The notes: a model not told the origin generated them from the sequence alone. Positions 23,153 through 32,432 are shown, counted from the first letter of the stretch. The stretch: 64,000 bases of DNA from Oscillospiraceae bacterium (GCA_004555865.1 SFJO01000011.1:7798-71797), one strand, 5' to 3'. Numbers and translations are program-made.

Positions 23153-23907
23153 ACATCCTGTGTACCATTGCCTATCGGGGCACGGCCTACCACGGCTTTC
23201 AGGTGCAGAAAAACGGCCTGACGGTCTGCGAGGTGTTTCAGGATGCGCTGGAGGCGGTGCTGGGTACCCGCCCGGACGTGAAAGGGTGCAGCCGAACCGA
23301 CGCAGGCGTACACGCGGCGGCGTTCTGCTTGAACTTTCATGCCGAGACCAGAATCCCGCTGGAAAAGCTGCCGCTGGCACTGAACAGCCGCCTGCCCGCA
23401 GATGTGCGGGTGCTGGAGGCACGGCAGGTGCCGGAGGAATTTCATGCCCGGTACTCGGCCCACGCAAAAACCTATTGCTACCGCATCCGGAACAGCGCCA
23501 TTGACAGCCCATTCAGCCAGGAGTATTACTACCGGGTGCCGGGAGAGCTGGATACGGCGGCAATGGGCCGGGCGGCAAAGCAGTTTGTGGGCACACACGA
23601 TTTCACGGCCCTGTGCAGCGCCGGAAGCGAGATTGCGGCCCGGGGCGACACGGTGCGCACCATCACGGCCTGCGGTGCAGAGCGGCAGGGGGAGATGGTA
23701 CTCATTACTGTCACCGCCGACGGCTACCTTTACAACATGGTGCGCATTCTGGCGGGCACCCTGCTGGAGGTGGGGCAGCACCGGTTGAAACCGGAGGACA
23801 TCCCGCACATTCTGGAAGGCCGGGACCGCAGCCGGGCCGGCCCAACGCTGCCGGCCAAGGGGCTGTTTTTGCAGCGGGTGGAGTACCCGCGGCAGGATGA
23901 AACCTGA
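23149..23907 (+). CDS. truA: tRNA pseudouridine(38-40) synthase
   Basis: Isomerises uridines 38-40 in the anticodon arm. The 252-residue protein has the catalytic Asp51 in the conserved GCSRTDAGVHA and the C-terminal motif YNMVRILAGTLLEVG. The ATG overlaps the ecfT stop (ATGA), so the earlier in-frame start at 23005 is rejected. The ecfA1-ecfA2-ecfT-truA order is a common Firmicutes arrangement. Confidence 0.97.
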   Translation: MNILCTIAYRGTAYHGFQVQKNGLTVCEVFQDALEAVLGTRPDVKGCSRTDAGVHAAAFCLNFHAETRIPLEKLPLALNSRLPADVRVLEARQVPEEFHARYSAHAKTYCYRIRNSAIDSPFSQEYYYRVPGELDTAAMGRAAKQFVGTHDFTALCSAGSEIAARGDTVRTITACGAERQGEMVLITVTADGYLYNMVRILAGTLLEVGQHRLKPEDIPHILEGRDRSRAGPTLPAKGLFLQRVEYPRQDET

Positions 23908-24042
23908 AAATTGCTTACGAAAAGTATTTTGAAGCATAAAGTATCCTGACAGTAAAGAAAAATCACTGCCGTTTTGCGGTTTGACTGCACTGGCGGCAGC
24001 AACGCGCAGCAGCCAAACGACACAAAAGGAGGTACGCACGGA

Positions 24043-25269
24043 ATGGAATTGTATACGCCGCCGGCTTCACCACAGCCGGAAAATCAGCCGCCGCAGAACC
24101 TGCAGCAGGCCCGGGCCGTGCGCCTTTCGGAGGTGCGCCGCCGCCGTCAGCGCAAAAAGTGCCGGATGCTCGCCCTGCTTGCCCTTCTGGCCGTGGTGGT
24201 CATTGCGGCGCTGGCCGGGGCGTTCCGCAGTTCGGTGACGGCCTTGGCAGACCTGGGCGACAGCATCCGCATCGGGCTGACCCCCGGTGGCAGCTATCCG
24301 GTAAAAACCGGCATCGGCCAGCTGTACCAGGTGGAAAAGCTGGCAGGCGGCTTTGTGGAACTGGGCGAAAAGGATGTGGTGCTGGCCAGTGCCTCGGGCC
24401 TGAAGCTGCGCACCATTCAGCACGGCTATGCCCGGCCCGCCCTTGCGGTGGGAGGCAGCCGGTTCTGCGTGTACAACCGGGCCGGGTACACCCTGCGGGT
24501 GGAAAGCCGAAGCCAGAACCTCTACACGCAGACGCTGGACAACGCCATTCTGGTGTGCGGCATGAGCCAGAACGGCAGCCTGGCGGTGGCCACCCGCTCC
24601 AACCGTTACACCGCGGAAGTGAAGGTGTACAGCCCGAACTTTGTGTACCGCTATGGCTGGAACACCACCGACAGTGAGGGCACGCCCATCCGCATTGCCT
24701 TTGCGCCGGACAACAAGCGCCTGGCGGTGGCCTGCCTGCGGGCCGATGCGGGCCAGATGACCACCGGCATTTACCTGCTGGATACCCGCAAGGACGCGGT
24801 GAGCACGGACATTCAGGCCCAGGGCAGCACTCTGCTGCAGCTCTCCTGGGTGGGGTCGTCGCAGCTTCTGGCGGTGTACGATCATTATACGGCCCTGTAC
24901 GACGCGGCCACCGGCAAGGAACGGGCGCGCTTTGAGTACGGCGACCACCTGCTGGACGCTTCGATCAGCGGCAAGTATGTGGGCCTGCTGTTGGGGACAA
25001 AGGGCGGGGCTACCCAGCTGGTGACGCTGGGCACCAACCTGAATCAGCTGGCGCAGGTAAACGGCTCCGGTGCAGTGGGCGTGACGGTAACCGGCACCGC
25101 CGTGTATCAGCTGGACCAGAGCGGCGTGACCTGCCTGACCCTGAAAGGGGTGGAAAAGTGGCGCGCCAAGCTTGGGGTGCAGCCCCAGGCGGTGGTAAGC
25201 GCAAAAAAGCTGCTGGTATTCACCGGCAGCGAAGCGGCCCTGCTGACGGCCCCGGAGCAGAACGGCTGA
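24043..25269 (+). CDS. Membrane-anchored beta-propeller-like protein (DUF5711-like)
   Basis: A 408-residue protein: a Pro-rich cytoplasmic N-terminus, a very basic patch (RRRRQRKKCR), one membrane helix (about residues 44-63, MLALLALLAVVVIAALAGAF), and a large extracytoplasmic part with repeated beta-strand blades (for example 'NAILVCGMSQNGSLAVATRS', 'PIRIAFAPDNKRLAVACL'), as in PQQ/WD-like propellers. This matches the clostridial DUF5711 type; function unknown. The ATG follows AAAAGGAGG. A CvpA-like gene follows 76 bases later, so the two may work together at the membrane. Confidence 0.75.
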   Translation: MELYTPPASPQPENQPPQNLQQARAVRLSEVRRRRQRKKCRMLALLALLAVVVIAALAGAFRSSVTALADLGDSIRIGLTPGGSYPVKTGIGQLYQVEKLAGGFVELGEKDVVLASASGLKLRTIQHGYARPALAVGGSRFCVYNRAGYTLRVESRSQNLYTQTLDNAILVCGMSQNGSLAVATRSNRYTAEVKVYSPNFVYRYGWNTTDSEGTPIRIAFAPDNKRLAVACLRADAGQMTTGIYLLDTRKDAVSTDIQAQGSTLLQLSWVGSSQLLAVYDHYTALYDAATGKERARFEYGDHLLDASISGKYVGLLLGTKGGATQLVTLGTNLNQLAQVNGSGAVGVTVTGTAVYQLDQSGVTCLTLKGVEKWRAKLGVQPQAVVSAKKLLVFTGSEAALLTAPEQNG

Positions 25270-25345
25270 CCTGCCTCCGCAGGGCGGGAACGCAATCTCC
25301 CCGCCCGGCAAAGCCTGCCGGGCGAGAAACGGAAAAGAGAGAACC

Positions 25346-26038
25346 ATGGAAGCAATGTTGAAACCTTCGCTCATTTTTGATCTGATTTTGCTGGCTGTGC
25401 TGCTGGTTTCGGCCATGGCCAGCTACCGCAAGGGTCTGCTGACGGCCATTGTGCAGTTTGCCGGGCGGCTGTTCAGTCTGGCGGGCGCCTGGTTTGTCAG
25501 CCGGAAGGGATCCCCTTATCTATTTGAGAACTTTCTGGAGCGCAGCTTTGTTACCCGGGTGCAGAGCACCATCAGCCAGCAGGGCGCGGTGGACCTGACC
25601 GCTTTGGTGGATAAGTACGCGGGCTTTCTGCCCAAGTCTATTCAAAACAGCATCATCCAGTCGGTGTCGCAAACGCTGGATACAGGGGCGCCGGATGTGG
25701 CCCAGACCATCGTTACCCAGGTAGTGGAGCCGCTGTTTACCCCCATCATTGCCGTGGTGGTGTTCTTCATTGCCTTTGCCCTGTGTAAGCTGTTGGTGAG
25801 CTTCCTGTCCGCCGTGTTTACCAGCTTCAACCACCTGCCGGTGCTGGGCGGGGCCAACCGCAGCCTGGGCTTCCTGTTCGGCCTGCTCACCGGTATGCTG
25901 GATGTGTGCCTGGCGATGTGCATTGTGTGGGCGGTGATGATCGTGACCAGCGGGCAGCTTCCCTTCCTGAACGAGGCGACGCTGTCCACCAGCTTCGGCT
26001 ATCGGCTGTTCAGCGCCATCAACCCGTTTATGATGTGA
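25346..26038 (+). CDS. CvpA-family membrane protein
   Basis: A 230-residue protein with an N-terminal helix pair (LIFDLILLAVLLVSAMASYRKG, then LFSLAGAWFVSRK) and two C-terminal helices (IIAVVVFFIAFALCKLLVSF and LGFLFGLLTGMLDVCLAMCIVW). The conserved 'Y+KGl...fagrl' and 'LGg.nR.LGf..Gl..G' motifs identify the CvpA/colicin V production family. The function in Firmicutes is not established; envelope or division roles have been suggested. A short hairpin with TTTTC (26054-26073) follows it. Confidence 0.85.
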   Translation: MEAMLKPSLIFDLILLAVLLVSAMASYRKGLLTAIVQFAGRLFSLAGAWFVSRKGSPYLFENFLERSFVTRVQSTISQQGAVDLTALVDKYAGFLPKSIQNSIIQSVSQTLDTGAPDVAQTIVTQVVEPLFTPIIAVVVFFIAFALCKLLVSFLSAVFTSFNHLPVLGGANRSLGFLFGLLTGMLDVCLAMCIVWAVMIVTSGQLPFLNEATLSTSFGYRLFSAINPFMM

Positions 26039-26147
26039 GAACCGTGTCAAACCCACGCCGCAGGGCGTGTTTTCATAAAGCCGCATGGCTAGAATTTCAG
26101 AGAAGGCGCGCCGCAAGCGCCAACCCCAATGAGAGGAGTGGGATTCC

Positions 26148-28451
26148 ATGTTGTGTACCCGATGCAAAAAACGACAGGCGATCGTATTCGTCCAGCGGAT
26201 GGAGGGCAGCGAGACCAAGAATGAGGGCTATTGCCTCACCTGTGCTCGTGAGCTGCACATCAAACCTCTGGACGATATGATGCAGCGCTTCGGCGTGTCC
26301 GACCAGGATCTGGAGGGCATGGAGGAGCGCATGAACGACTTCATGAAGGAAATGGGCGAGAACGGCCAGATGCCCGAGGGGATGTTCCCCATGCCGACGG
26401 AAGAGCCGGACGGCGACGGGGAGGACGGCGAGGATGGTTTTACCCCCGGCGGCAGCCCGGTGTTCCCCTTCGGCTTCGGCAGCCGCCAGAAAAAAGAGGA
26501 TGAGGAGGGCGAAAAGGGCAAAAAGGGCGACCGCAAGCCCAAGAAGCGCAAGTTCCTCACCAACTACTGCGAGGACCTGACCGGCAAGGCCAAGGCGGGC
26601 AAGCTGGACGCCATCATCGGCCGGGACGCGGAGATCTACCGCACCATTCAGATCCTCTGCCGCCGCCAGAAGAACAACCCCTGCCTCATCGGCGAGGCCG
26701 GCGTGGGCAAAACCGCCATCGCCGAGGGCATTGCCCAGCGCATTGCCGGCGGCAATGTGCCCGCCCGCCTGCGGGATAAGGAGCTGTTCCTGCTGGATCT
26801 GACCGCCCTGGTGGCGGGCACCCAGTTCCGCGGCCAGTTCGAGCAGCGGGTGAAAGGCCTGATCAGCGAGGTAAAGGCTGCGGGCAACATCATTCTGTTC
26901 ATTGACGAGATTCACAACATCACCGGCGCAGGCGACTCCGAGGGCGCGATGAACGCCGCCAACATCCTGAAGCCGGCCCTGTCCCGCGGCGAGATTCAGG
27001 TGATCGGCGCCACCACCTTTACCGAGTACCGCAAGTACATCGAAAAGGATCAGGCGCTGGAGCGCCGCTTCCAGCCCGTGAAGGTGGAAGAGCCCAGCCT
27101 TGCCGACACCATCACCCTGATGCAGGGCATCAAGGGCTATTACGAGAGCTACCACAAGGTGAAGGTTCCTGCCGATGTGTTGAACGCAACGGTGAGCCTG
27201 TCGGAGCGGTACATCACCGACCGCTTCCTGCCCGATAAGGCCATTGACCTGCTGGACGAGGCCTGCGCCTGCTGCAACCTGCGCCATCCGGAGCTGACCC
27301 GCTGGCAGGAGACCCAGGAAAAGGTGGCCGAGCTGGAAAAGCAGCAGATGAGCCTGGAGCAGACCCCCACCGATGAGCCGCTTGACTATGAGCAGTTGGC
27401 CAATCTGCGCACCGAGCTGGCCCGCCTGAGGGACGAACTGCCGGCGCTGGAGGCCCAGGTGCAGAACATTGCCGTGAGCATGGAGGACGTGGCTCGGGTC
27501 ATCGAGCTGTGGACCGGCATCCCCGCCGTGAAGATCAAGGAGAGCGAGTTCACCAAGCTTCAGGGCCTGGAGGGCGCACTCAAGGCCAAGATCATCGGCC
27601 AGGATGAGGCGGTGGAGCTGGTGGCCAAGGCCATCAAGCGCACCCGCGCCGACCTGACCGGCCGCCGCCGTCCGGCCAGCTTTATCTTCGTTGGCCCCAC
27701 CGGCGTGGGCAAAACCGAGTTGGTGAAGCAGTTGGCCAACCAGTTGTTTGACACGGTGGACCCGCTGATCCGTCTGGACATGAGCGAGTTTATGGAGAAG
27801 CACGCGGTCAGCCGCCTGATCGGTTCGCCTCCGGGCTATGTGGGCTACGATGAGGCCGGCCAGCTCACCGAAAAGGTGCGCCGCAAGCCGTACAGCGTGG
27901 TGCTGTTCGATGAGATCGAAAAGGCCCATCCGGATGTGATGAACATCCTACTGCAGATTCTGGACGAGGGCAAGATCAACGACGCCCAGGGCCGCACGGT
28001 GGATTTCTCCAACACGGTAATCTGCATGACCTCCAACGCAGGCAGCACCGACCGGGGCGGAGAGACCGGCTTCAACAAGACCATGGCTCAGATGAGCAAG
28101 GACAAGGTGATGAAGGCCCTGGGCGAGTTCCTGCGGCCGGAGTTTCTGGGCCGTGTGGACGAGGTGATCGCCTTCAACCCGCTGGACCCCGTCGCCCTGG
28201 AAAAAATCGCGGCGCTGATGCTGGAGGAGTACCACCAGCCCATGGCCGATAAGGGCGTGACCTTCCGGTACACGCCGGCGGCCCTGACGGTTCTTGTGGA
28301 GAAGGCCAGCGGCGGCAAATTCGGCGCCCGTGACCTGCGCCGTACCATCCGCAAACAGGTGGAGGATCCGCTGGCGGAGAGGCTGGTGGACGGCACCCTG
28401 GGCCTGGATGTGACCGTGGATGCGCAGGACGGTCAGATCGTGCTGCGGTAA
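26148..28451 (+). CDS. clpE: ClpE-like Clp protease ATP-binding subunit
   Basis: Hexameric Hsp100 unfoldase that feeds ClpP. The 767-residue protein begins with a four-Cys zinc-binding motif (C3-x2-C6 ... C29-x2-C32) that marks ClpE rather than ClpC. An acidic/Lys-rich linker follows (about residues 80-135), then AAA domain 1 (Walker A GEAGVGKT near 182), a middle region (residues about 385-440, coiled coil) and AAA domain 2 (Walker A GPTGVGKT near 516) with the D2-small domain. Length is typical of ClpE. A CtsR operator was not recognised upstream. Confidence 0.93.
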   Translation: MLCTRCKKRQAIVFVQRMEGSETKNEGYCLTCARELHIKPLDDMMQRFGVSDQDLEGMEERMNDFMKEMGENGQMPEGMFPMPTEEPDGDGEDGEDGFTPGGSPVFPFGFGSRQKKEDEEGEKGKKGDRKPKKRKFLTNYCEDLTGKAKAGKLDAIIGRDAEIYRTIQILCRRQKNNPCLIGEAGVGKTAIAEGIAQRIAGGNVPARLRDKELFLLDLTALVAGTQFRGQFEQRVKGLISEVKAAGNIILFIDEIHNITGAGDSEGAMNAANILKPALSRGEIQVIGATTFTEYRKYIEKDQALERRFQPVKVEEPSLADTITLMQGIKGYYESYHKVKVPADVLNATVSLSERYITDRFLPDKAIDLLDEACACCNLRHPELTRWQETQEKVAELEKQQMSLEQTPTDEPLDYEQLANLRTELARLRDELPALEAQVQNIAVSMEDVARVIELWTGIPAVKIKESEFTKLQGLEGALKAKIIGQDEAVELVAKAIKRTRADLTGRRRPASFIFVGPTGVGKTELVKQLANQLFDTVDPLIRLDMSEFMEKHAVSRLIGSPPGYVGYDEAGQLTEKVRRKPYSVVLFDEIEKAHPDVMNILLQILDEGKINDAQGRTVDFSNTVICMTSNAGSTDRGGETGFNKTMAQMSKDKVMKALGEFLRPEFLGRVDEVIAFNPLDPVALEKIAALMLEEYHQPMADKGVTFRYTPAALTVLVEKASGGKFGARDLRRTIRKQVEDPLAERLVDGTLGLDVTVDAQDGQIVLR

Positions 28452-28480
28452 CGGGGCCACACCTTAATCATTATGATTGA

Positions 28481-28530
28481 AAAATGCGCTGTCTGCGCTG
28501 CCGGTTCGGCAGGCGGGCAGCGCATTTTTT
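28481..28530 (+). terminator. Terminator after clpE
   Basis: AAAATGCGCTG pairs with CAGCGCATTTT, with an inner GCTGCC/GGCAG helix, then T6. Confidence 0.88.
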
Positions 28531-28700
28531 GCGGAAAACGGCTCGAATGAATAAACAATACAAGACTTTTACATAATAAAGTAAAAAAGAAACGAAACGC
28601 ACAAAGATTCAGCGATAAAATGCGCAGACTTTGCGCAGAACATAGAACTTCCCGGATTTTGTTTAAAAAATGAAAAAAATGTTCCATTTTCCGGATGGGG

Positions 28701-28819
28701 TGCTATAATGACGGATACACCATGGTGAAGTCATGGGGGCTTCGCAAAAGACTGCCGGGAGAGTGTGTGCCCGGCAGCACCCCGTAAGCGGCGGGGCAAA
28801 GGAAAAGGAGCGTATCAAA
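28701..28819 (+). promoter_or_regulatory. Extended -10 promoter and structured leader of the antiporter gene
   Basis: TGCTATAAT at 28701-28709 (no good -35) starts a leader of about 105 bases. It contains GCCGGG/CCCGGC and CCCCG/CGGGG hairpins before AAAGGAAAAGGAG. No riboswitch class is recognised. The remainder of the gap 28531-28700 is AT-rich and shows nothing else. Confidence 0.5.
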
Positions 28820-30124
28820 ATGTCATATCAGTATCTGTTGACGCTGTGTTTGATCCTGGCGTCTACCAAGGTGCTCAGCATTGCTACCGGGCGGCTTCAG
28901 CTGCCGCAGGTGGTTGGCTCGCTGCTGGCGGGCCTGCTGCTGGGGCCTGCGGTGTTTGGCATCATTCAGCCCAACGACCTGCTCAACCAGCTGGCTGAAC
29001 TGGGCGTGATCGTCATCATGTTCAGCGCCGGTATGGGCACCAACATTCAGGACCTGAAGGCCAGCGGCAAATCGGGCTTTCTGGTGGCGCTGTGCGGTGT
29101 GCTGGTCCCTCTGGGGCTGGGCACCGTGCTGATGTACGCCTTCACTGGCGGCGAACTGAGCAGCGGTGGTCCACGCGTGCTGCAGGGCCTGTTCCTGGGC
29201 ACCGTGCTGACCGCCACCTCCGTGAGCATTACCGTGGAGACGCTGCGTGAGATCGGCAAGCTGACCACAAAGGCGGGCAACACCATTCTGGCGGCGGCCC
29301 TCATTGACGACGTGCTGGGCCTGGTGTGCCTGACCCTGGTTACCTCCATGGCGGGCGGCGATGCAGACATTGTGATGGTGCTGGTCAAAATCGTGCTCTT
29401 CTTTGTGTTTGCGGGCGTGATGGCCTTTGCCACCCATAAGTTTTATGTTTGGTACGACCATCGCGTGAAGGACCGGAACCTGCATCGGTTCCCGGTGTCG
29501 GCGTTTGTGCTCTGCCTGTTCATGGCATGGGCGGCGGAAGAGGTGTCCGGCGTGGCCGATATCATCGGCGCGTTTGCCGCCGGCCTGATCATCTCTGCTT
29601 CGCCCAAGGGCAGCTACATCCAGAGCAAGTTCTCGCCGCTGTCCTACCTGCTGCTGACCCCCATCTTCTTCGCCAACATCGGCATTAAGGTAACGCTGCC
29701 CCATCTGGACGGCGTGGTGCTGCTGTTCACGGTTCTGCTGGTGGCGGCGGCCATTCTGTCCAAGATCATCGGCTGCGGTCTGGGCGCAAAGATTTGCGGC
29801 TTCCAGCGCCGGCAGTGCCTGCAGATCGGCTGTGGCATGGCCTGCCGTGGCGAGGTGGCCCTGATCGTAGCCAACAAGGGCGCGGCGATGGGGCTGGTTT
29901 CGGAAGAGCTGTTTGGCCCCATCATCATCATGGTGGTGTGCTGTGCCATCTTCACCCCCATTATGCTGAAGGCAGCGTTCAAGGGCGAGGGCGTGTACGA
30001 CAATATGGAGAGCAGCTCTCTGGTGGACGACTACGAGCGCAGCCGCCGTTTGGACTTTGTGGCGGCCAGCCTGCTGCGGCATGACAAAGAAATGATGAAG
30101 CCCAAGACCGACAAAAAGGCCTGA
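28820..30124 (+). CDS. CPA2-type cation:proton antiporter (Na+/H+ exchanger domain)
   Basis: Integral membrane antiporter of 434 residues, about 12-13 helices. The ion-binding Asp pair is in AALIDDVLGL (near residue 165), and LPQVVGSLLAGLLLGP at the start is the family signature. There is no C-terminal TrkA-N domain, so it is the short form. The physiological cation (Na+ or K+) cannot be told from sequence. ATG 28820 has AAGGAG 9 bases upstream. Monocistronic, with its own leader. Confidence 0.92.
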   Translation: MSYQYLLTLCLILASTKVLSIATGRLQLPQVVGSLLAGLLLGPAVFGIIQPNDLLNQLAELGVIVIMFSAGMGTNIQDLKASGKSGFLVALCGVLVPLGLGTVLMYAFTGGELSSGGPRVLQGLFLGTVLTATSVSITVETLREIGKLTTKAGNTILAAALIDDVLGLVCLTLVTSMAGGDADIVMVLVKIVLFFVFAGVMAFATHKFYVWYDHRVKDRNLHRFPVSAFVLCLFMAWAAEEVSGVADIIGAFAAGLIISASPKGSYIQSKFSPLSYLLLTPIFFANIGIKVTLPHLDGVVLLFTVLLVAAAILSKIIGCGLGAKICGFQRRQCLQIGCGMACRGEVALIVANKGAAMGLVSEELFGPIIIMVVCCAIFTPIMLKAAFKGEGVYDNMESSSLVDDYERSRRLDFVAASLLRHDKEMMKPKTDKKA

Positions 30125-30555
30125 ATCTCAGTGCGTTTCTGTGTGCTTTGCAGCCGAAAGCGGGGCTGAAACGCCCCGGCACATCGCAGATACAAACCAA
30201 CGCAAAGCCAGGGCAGGCGTGGCACGGTATGCTTTTGAGAGCGCCGGCCATGCAGTGCCCCGGCTTTGTTCTTTTGGCGGGCTGCCGGAAAACGCAGTGA
30301 ATAGAAAGGCTTTGTGTAAAATGCCCGTAAACCGCGGACAGAATCGGCGGCTTTTTTGACAAGGCGCAGAAAATGTACAGATGGCCGGAAAAACCTGTTG
30401 CTTTTTGTCAATCTGTGATAGAATCTAACTGTAATTGTGATATAAGGACAGTTGCGCCTTTTTGGGTAACGGCGCGGCGGCGGCGCTTTGCGGACGGTGT
30501 GCAAAATGCATCAAAGACAAACGAAAACACAATGAATGAGGAGTGTATGAGAAAC
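30125..30555 (+). other. Gene-free stretch with the PRPP synthetase promoter
   Basis: No supported gene. TGATAGAAT at 30416-30424 is an extended -10 with TTGCTT 15 bases upstream (30398). The distance to the PRPP synthetase start is about 125 bases. No clear terminator for the antiporter gene is visible; GC-rich hairpins near 30175-30260 may serve. Confidence 0.4.
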
Positions 30556-31707
30556 ATGGCTAAGGCAATGAGCGCGAATGACTTTTTCGGCGTTGAGACT
30601 CAGGTGGCGGACATCGGCCTGATCGTGGTACCCGGCGCGGAAGAGCTGGCAAACAAGATTGATGCACATCTGGTGCGCTGGGCACATGAACTGGGAATGA
30701 AGAAGGACACCTTCATCATCCCCAGCATCTGCCCCCGCTTCCAGTCCGGTGACGCAAAGGGTCTCATCCAGGAAAGTCTGCGCGGCGATGACCTGTATTT
30801 TGTGGTGGACCCCGGCAACTACAGCCTGACCTACAAGCTGTTCGGCTGTGTGAACCATATGTCTCCTGATGATCATTTCGCCAACCTGAAGCGTCTGATC
30901 CAGGCGGCTTCCGGTAAAGGCTACCGCTGCACCGTCATTATGCCCAGCCTGTACGGCGGCCGTCAGCATCGCCGCACCGCCCGTGAAAGCCTGGACTGCG
31001 CTGTGGCCCTGCAGGAACTGCAGGCCATGGGCGTGGACAATGTGATCACCTTTGATGCCCACGATCCCCGCGTGCAGAACGCGGTGCCTCTGATGGGCTT
31101 CGACAACGTGATGCCCACCTATCAGGTGCTGAAGGCCATGCTGAAGCATATGCCCGACCTGAAGCTGGATGCGGAGCACTTCATGGTCATCAGCCCCGAC
31201 GAGGGTGCCATGCAGCGCAATATGTACTACTCCAGCGTGCTGGGCGTGAACCTGGGTATGTTCTACAAGCGCCGTGATTATTCCCGCGTGGTGGACGGCC
31301 GCAACCCCATCGTGGCCCATGAGTACCTGGGTGAGTCTGTGGAAGGCAAGGATGTGTTTATTGCCGACGACATCATTGCTTCCGGCGAGAGCATGTTGGA
31401 CATTGCCTATGAGCTGAAGAAGCGCGGCGCCCGCCGCATCTTTGCCAACGCCACCTATGCCCTGTTCACCTCCGGCCTGGAGAAGTTCGACAAGGCCTAT
31501 GAGGAGGGCGCCATCAGCGCGGTGCTGGGCACCAACCTGACCTACCGCAACCCTGAGCTGTGCGCTCGTGAGTGGTTTTTTGAGGTGGACGTGTCCAAGT
31601 ACATCGCCTACTTCATCGCCGCCATCAACCACAATATGTCCGTCAGCAGCATCATTGATCCTCACGAGAAGATCAGCACCCTGCTGAGCAGCCGTGCCGC
31701 CCAGTAA
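30556..31707 (+). CDS. prs: Ribose-phosphate diphosphokinase (PRPP synthetase), long variant
   Basis: Makes PRPP from ribose 5-phosphate and ATP for nucleotide, His and Trp synthesis. It has the substrate-loop-like YGGRQHRRTARESLDC, VITFDAHDPRVQN (the DxHxxQ metal-binding strand) and the PRPP loop VFIADDIIASGESM. At 383 residues it is about 65 longer than classical Prs, and the usual RQDRK catalytic-flap sequence is replaced by RQHRR. This is the divergent form seen in some Clostridia. ATG 30556 has GAGGAG 12 bases upstream; ATG 30547 (spacing 3) and 30532 remain possible. Confidence 0.9.
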   Translation: MAKAMSANDFFGVETQVADIGLIVVPGAEELANKIDAHLVRWAHELGMKKDTFIIPSICPRFQSGDAKGLIQESLRGDDLYFVVDPGNYSLTYKLFGCVNHMSPDDHFANLKRLIQAASGKGYRCTVIMPSLYGGRQHRRTARESLDCAVALQELQAMGVDNVITFDAHDPRVQNAVPLMGFDNVMPTYQVLKAMLKHMPDLKLDAEHFMVISPDEGAMQRNMYYSSVLGVNLGMFYKRRDYSRVVDGRNPIVAHEYLGESVEGKDVFIADDIIASGESMLDIAYELKKRGARRIFANATYALFTSGLEKFDKAYEEGAISAVLGTNLTYRNPELCAREWFFEVDVSKYIAYFIAAINHNMSVSSIIDPHEKISTLLSSRAAQ

Positions 31708-31730
31708 GGCACTCTGAATCTGCAAGCGCA

Positions 31731-31762
31731 AAGCGCCCCAGCCGAGGCTGGGGCGCTTTTTT
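31731..31762 (+). terminator. Terminator after prs
   Basis: AAGCGCCCCAGCC, GAG, GGCTGGGGCGCTT, then T-run: perfect hairpin. Confidence 0.95.
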
Positions 31763-31957
31763 GTCTGACTTTGTGGAGAAAATGAGGGCCGGGCGGGGCA
31801 GAGACGCGTTCGGCGGACGGCTTCGGAAAAGGGGCTTCTTGCTGAAGCTGCTTTTTAGACGGCTCTTCGGAAAAAGGGGAGCAGAGCGTGCTGCCGAATG
31901 AGCAAAGCGCGACATCTGGACGGTTCTGAAAAAATTCAAAAAATCCGGAGAAACATG

Positions 31958-31985
31958 TTGACATTTCAAAAATGGGTGCTATAAT
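31958..31985 (+). promoter_or_regulatory. Promoter of the first tRNA-Pro
   Basis: TTGACA at 31958-31963, 16 bases, TATAAT at 31980-31985 with an extended TGC. The tRNA begins 25 bases later. Confidence 0.85.
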
Positions 31986-32009
31986 AATACCTGTCGCTTC
32001 GAGTGACAT

Positions 32010-32086
32010 CCGGGTGTAGCGCAGTTTGGTAGCGCGCTTGAATGGGGTTCAAGAGGCCGTGAGTTCGACTCTCGCCACTCGGACCA
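32010..32086 (+). tRNA. tRNA-Pro (anticodon GGG), copy 1
   Basis: A 77-base cloverleaf: acceptor CCGGGTG/CACTCGG (one G-U pair), D stem GCGC/GCGC, anticodon stem CTTGA/TCAAG with loop ATGGGGT (anticodon GGG), T stem GTGAG/CTCGC with loop TTCGACT, discriminator A, and encoded CCA. It decodes CCC/CCU. Confidence 0.95.
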
Positions 32087-32118
32087 AAAGCCATTGATTG
32101 AAAGATCGATGGCTTTTT
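32087..32118 (+). terminator. Terminator of tRNA-Pro copy 1
   Basis: AAAGCCATTGAT pairs with ATCGATGGCTTT, then T4. The unit is therefore promoter, tRNA, terminator. Confidence 0.85.
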
Positions 32119-32268
32119 TGTGTACGCTAAAGTCTGCAAACTTGGAAAAGACTGCGGAATGGCGCACAGGTGGATTTGACGAAAGATTGAACCGGGAATT
32201 ATATGCGTTCAAAATTGCCCAGCCTGGCGGAACAAAACAGTCATTTTGCATTTTTGTAAAAGAAAAGG

Positions 32269-32298
32269 TTGACATTTGGCAGTTCAATGGGGTATAAT
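32269..32298 (+). promoter_or_regulatory. Promoter of the second tRNA-Pro
   Basis: TTGACA at 32269-32274, 18 bases, TATAAT at 32293-32298. The bases around it parallel those of copy 1 (TTGACATTT, TATAATAATACC, GTGACAT). Confidence 0.82.
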
Positions 32299-32322
32299 AA
32301 TACCCGTCACAGTGAGTGACAT

Positions 32323-32399
32323 CCGGGTGTAGCGCAGTTTGGTAGCGCGCTTGAATGGGGTTCAAGAGGCCGTGAGTTCGACTCTCGCCACTCGGACCA
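32323..32399 (+). tRNA. tRNA-Pro (anticodon GGG), copy 2
   Basis: All 77 bases are identical to the copy at 32010-32086, including the encoded CCA. It has its own promoter and terminator. Confidence 0.95.
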
Positions 32400-32432
32400 A
32401 AAGCCATTGATCGAAAGGTCAATGGCTTTTTT
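32400..32432 (+). terminator. Terminator of tRNA-Pro copy 2
   Basis: AAAGCCATTGAT pairs with GTCAATGGCTTT with one mismatch region, then T4; homologous to the first copy's terminator but with changes in the loop. Confidence 0.85.

Noticed and set aside
30031..30504. Minus frames in the gap before prs
   Set aside because: No ribosome site; composition like random GC-rich DNA; they overlap the antiporter end.
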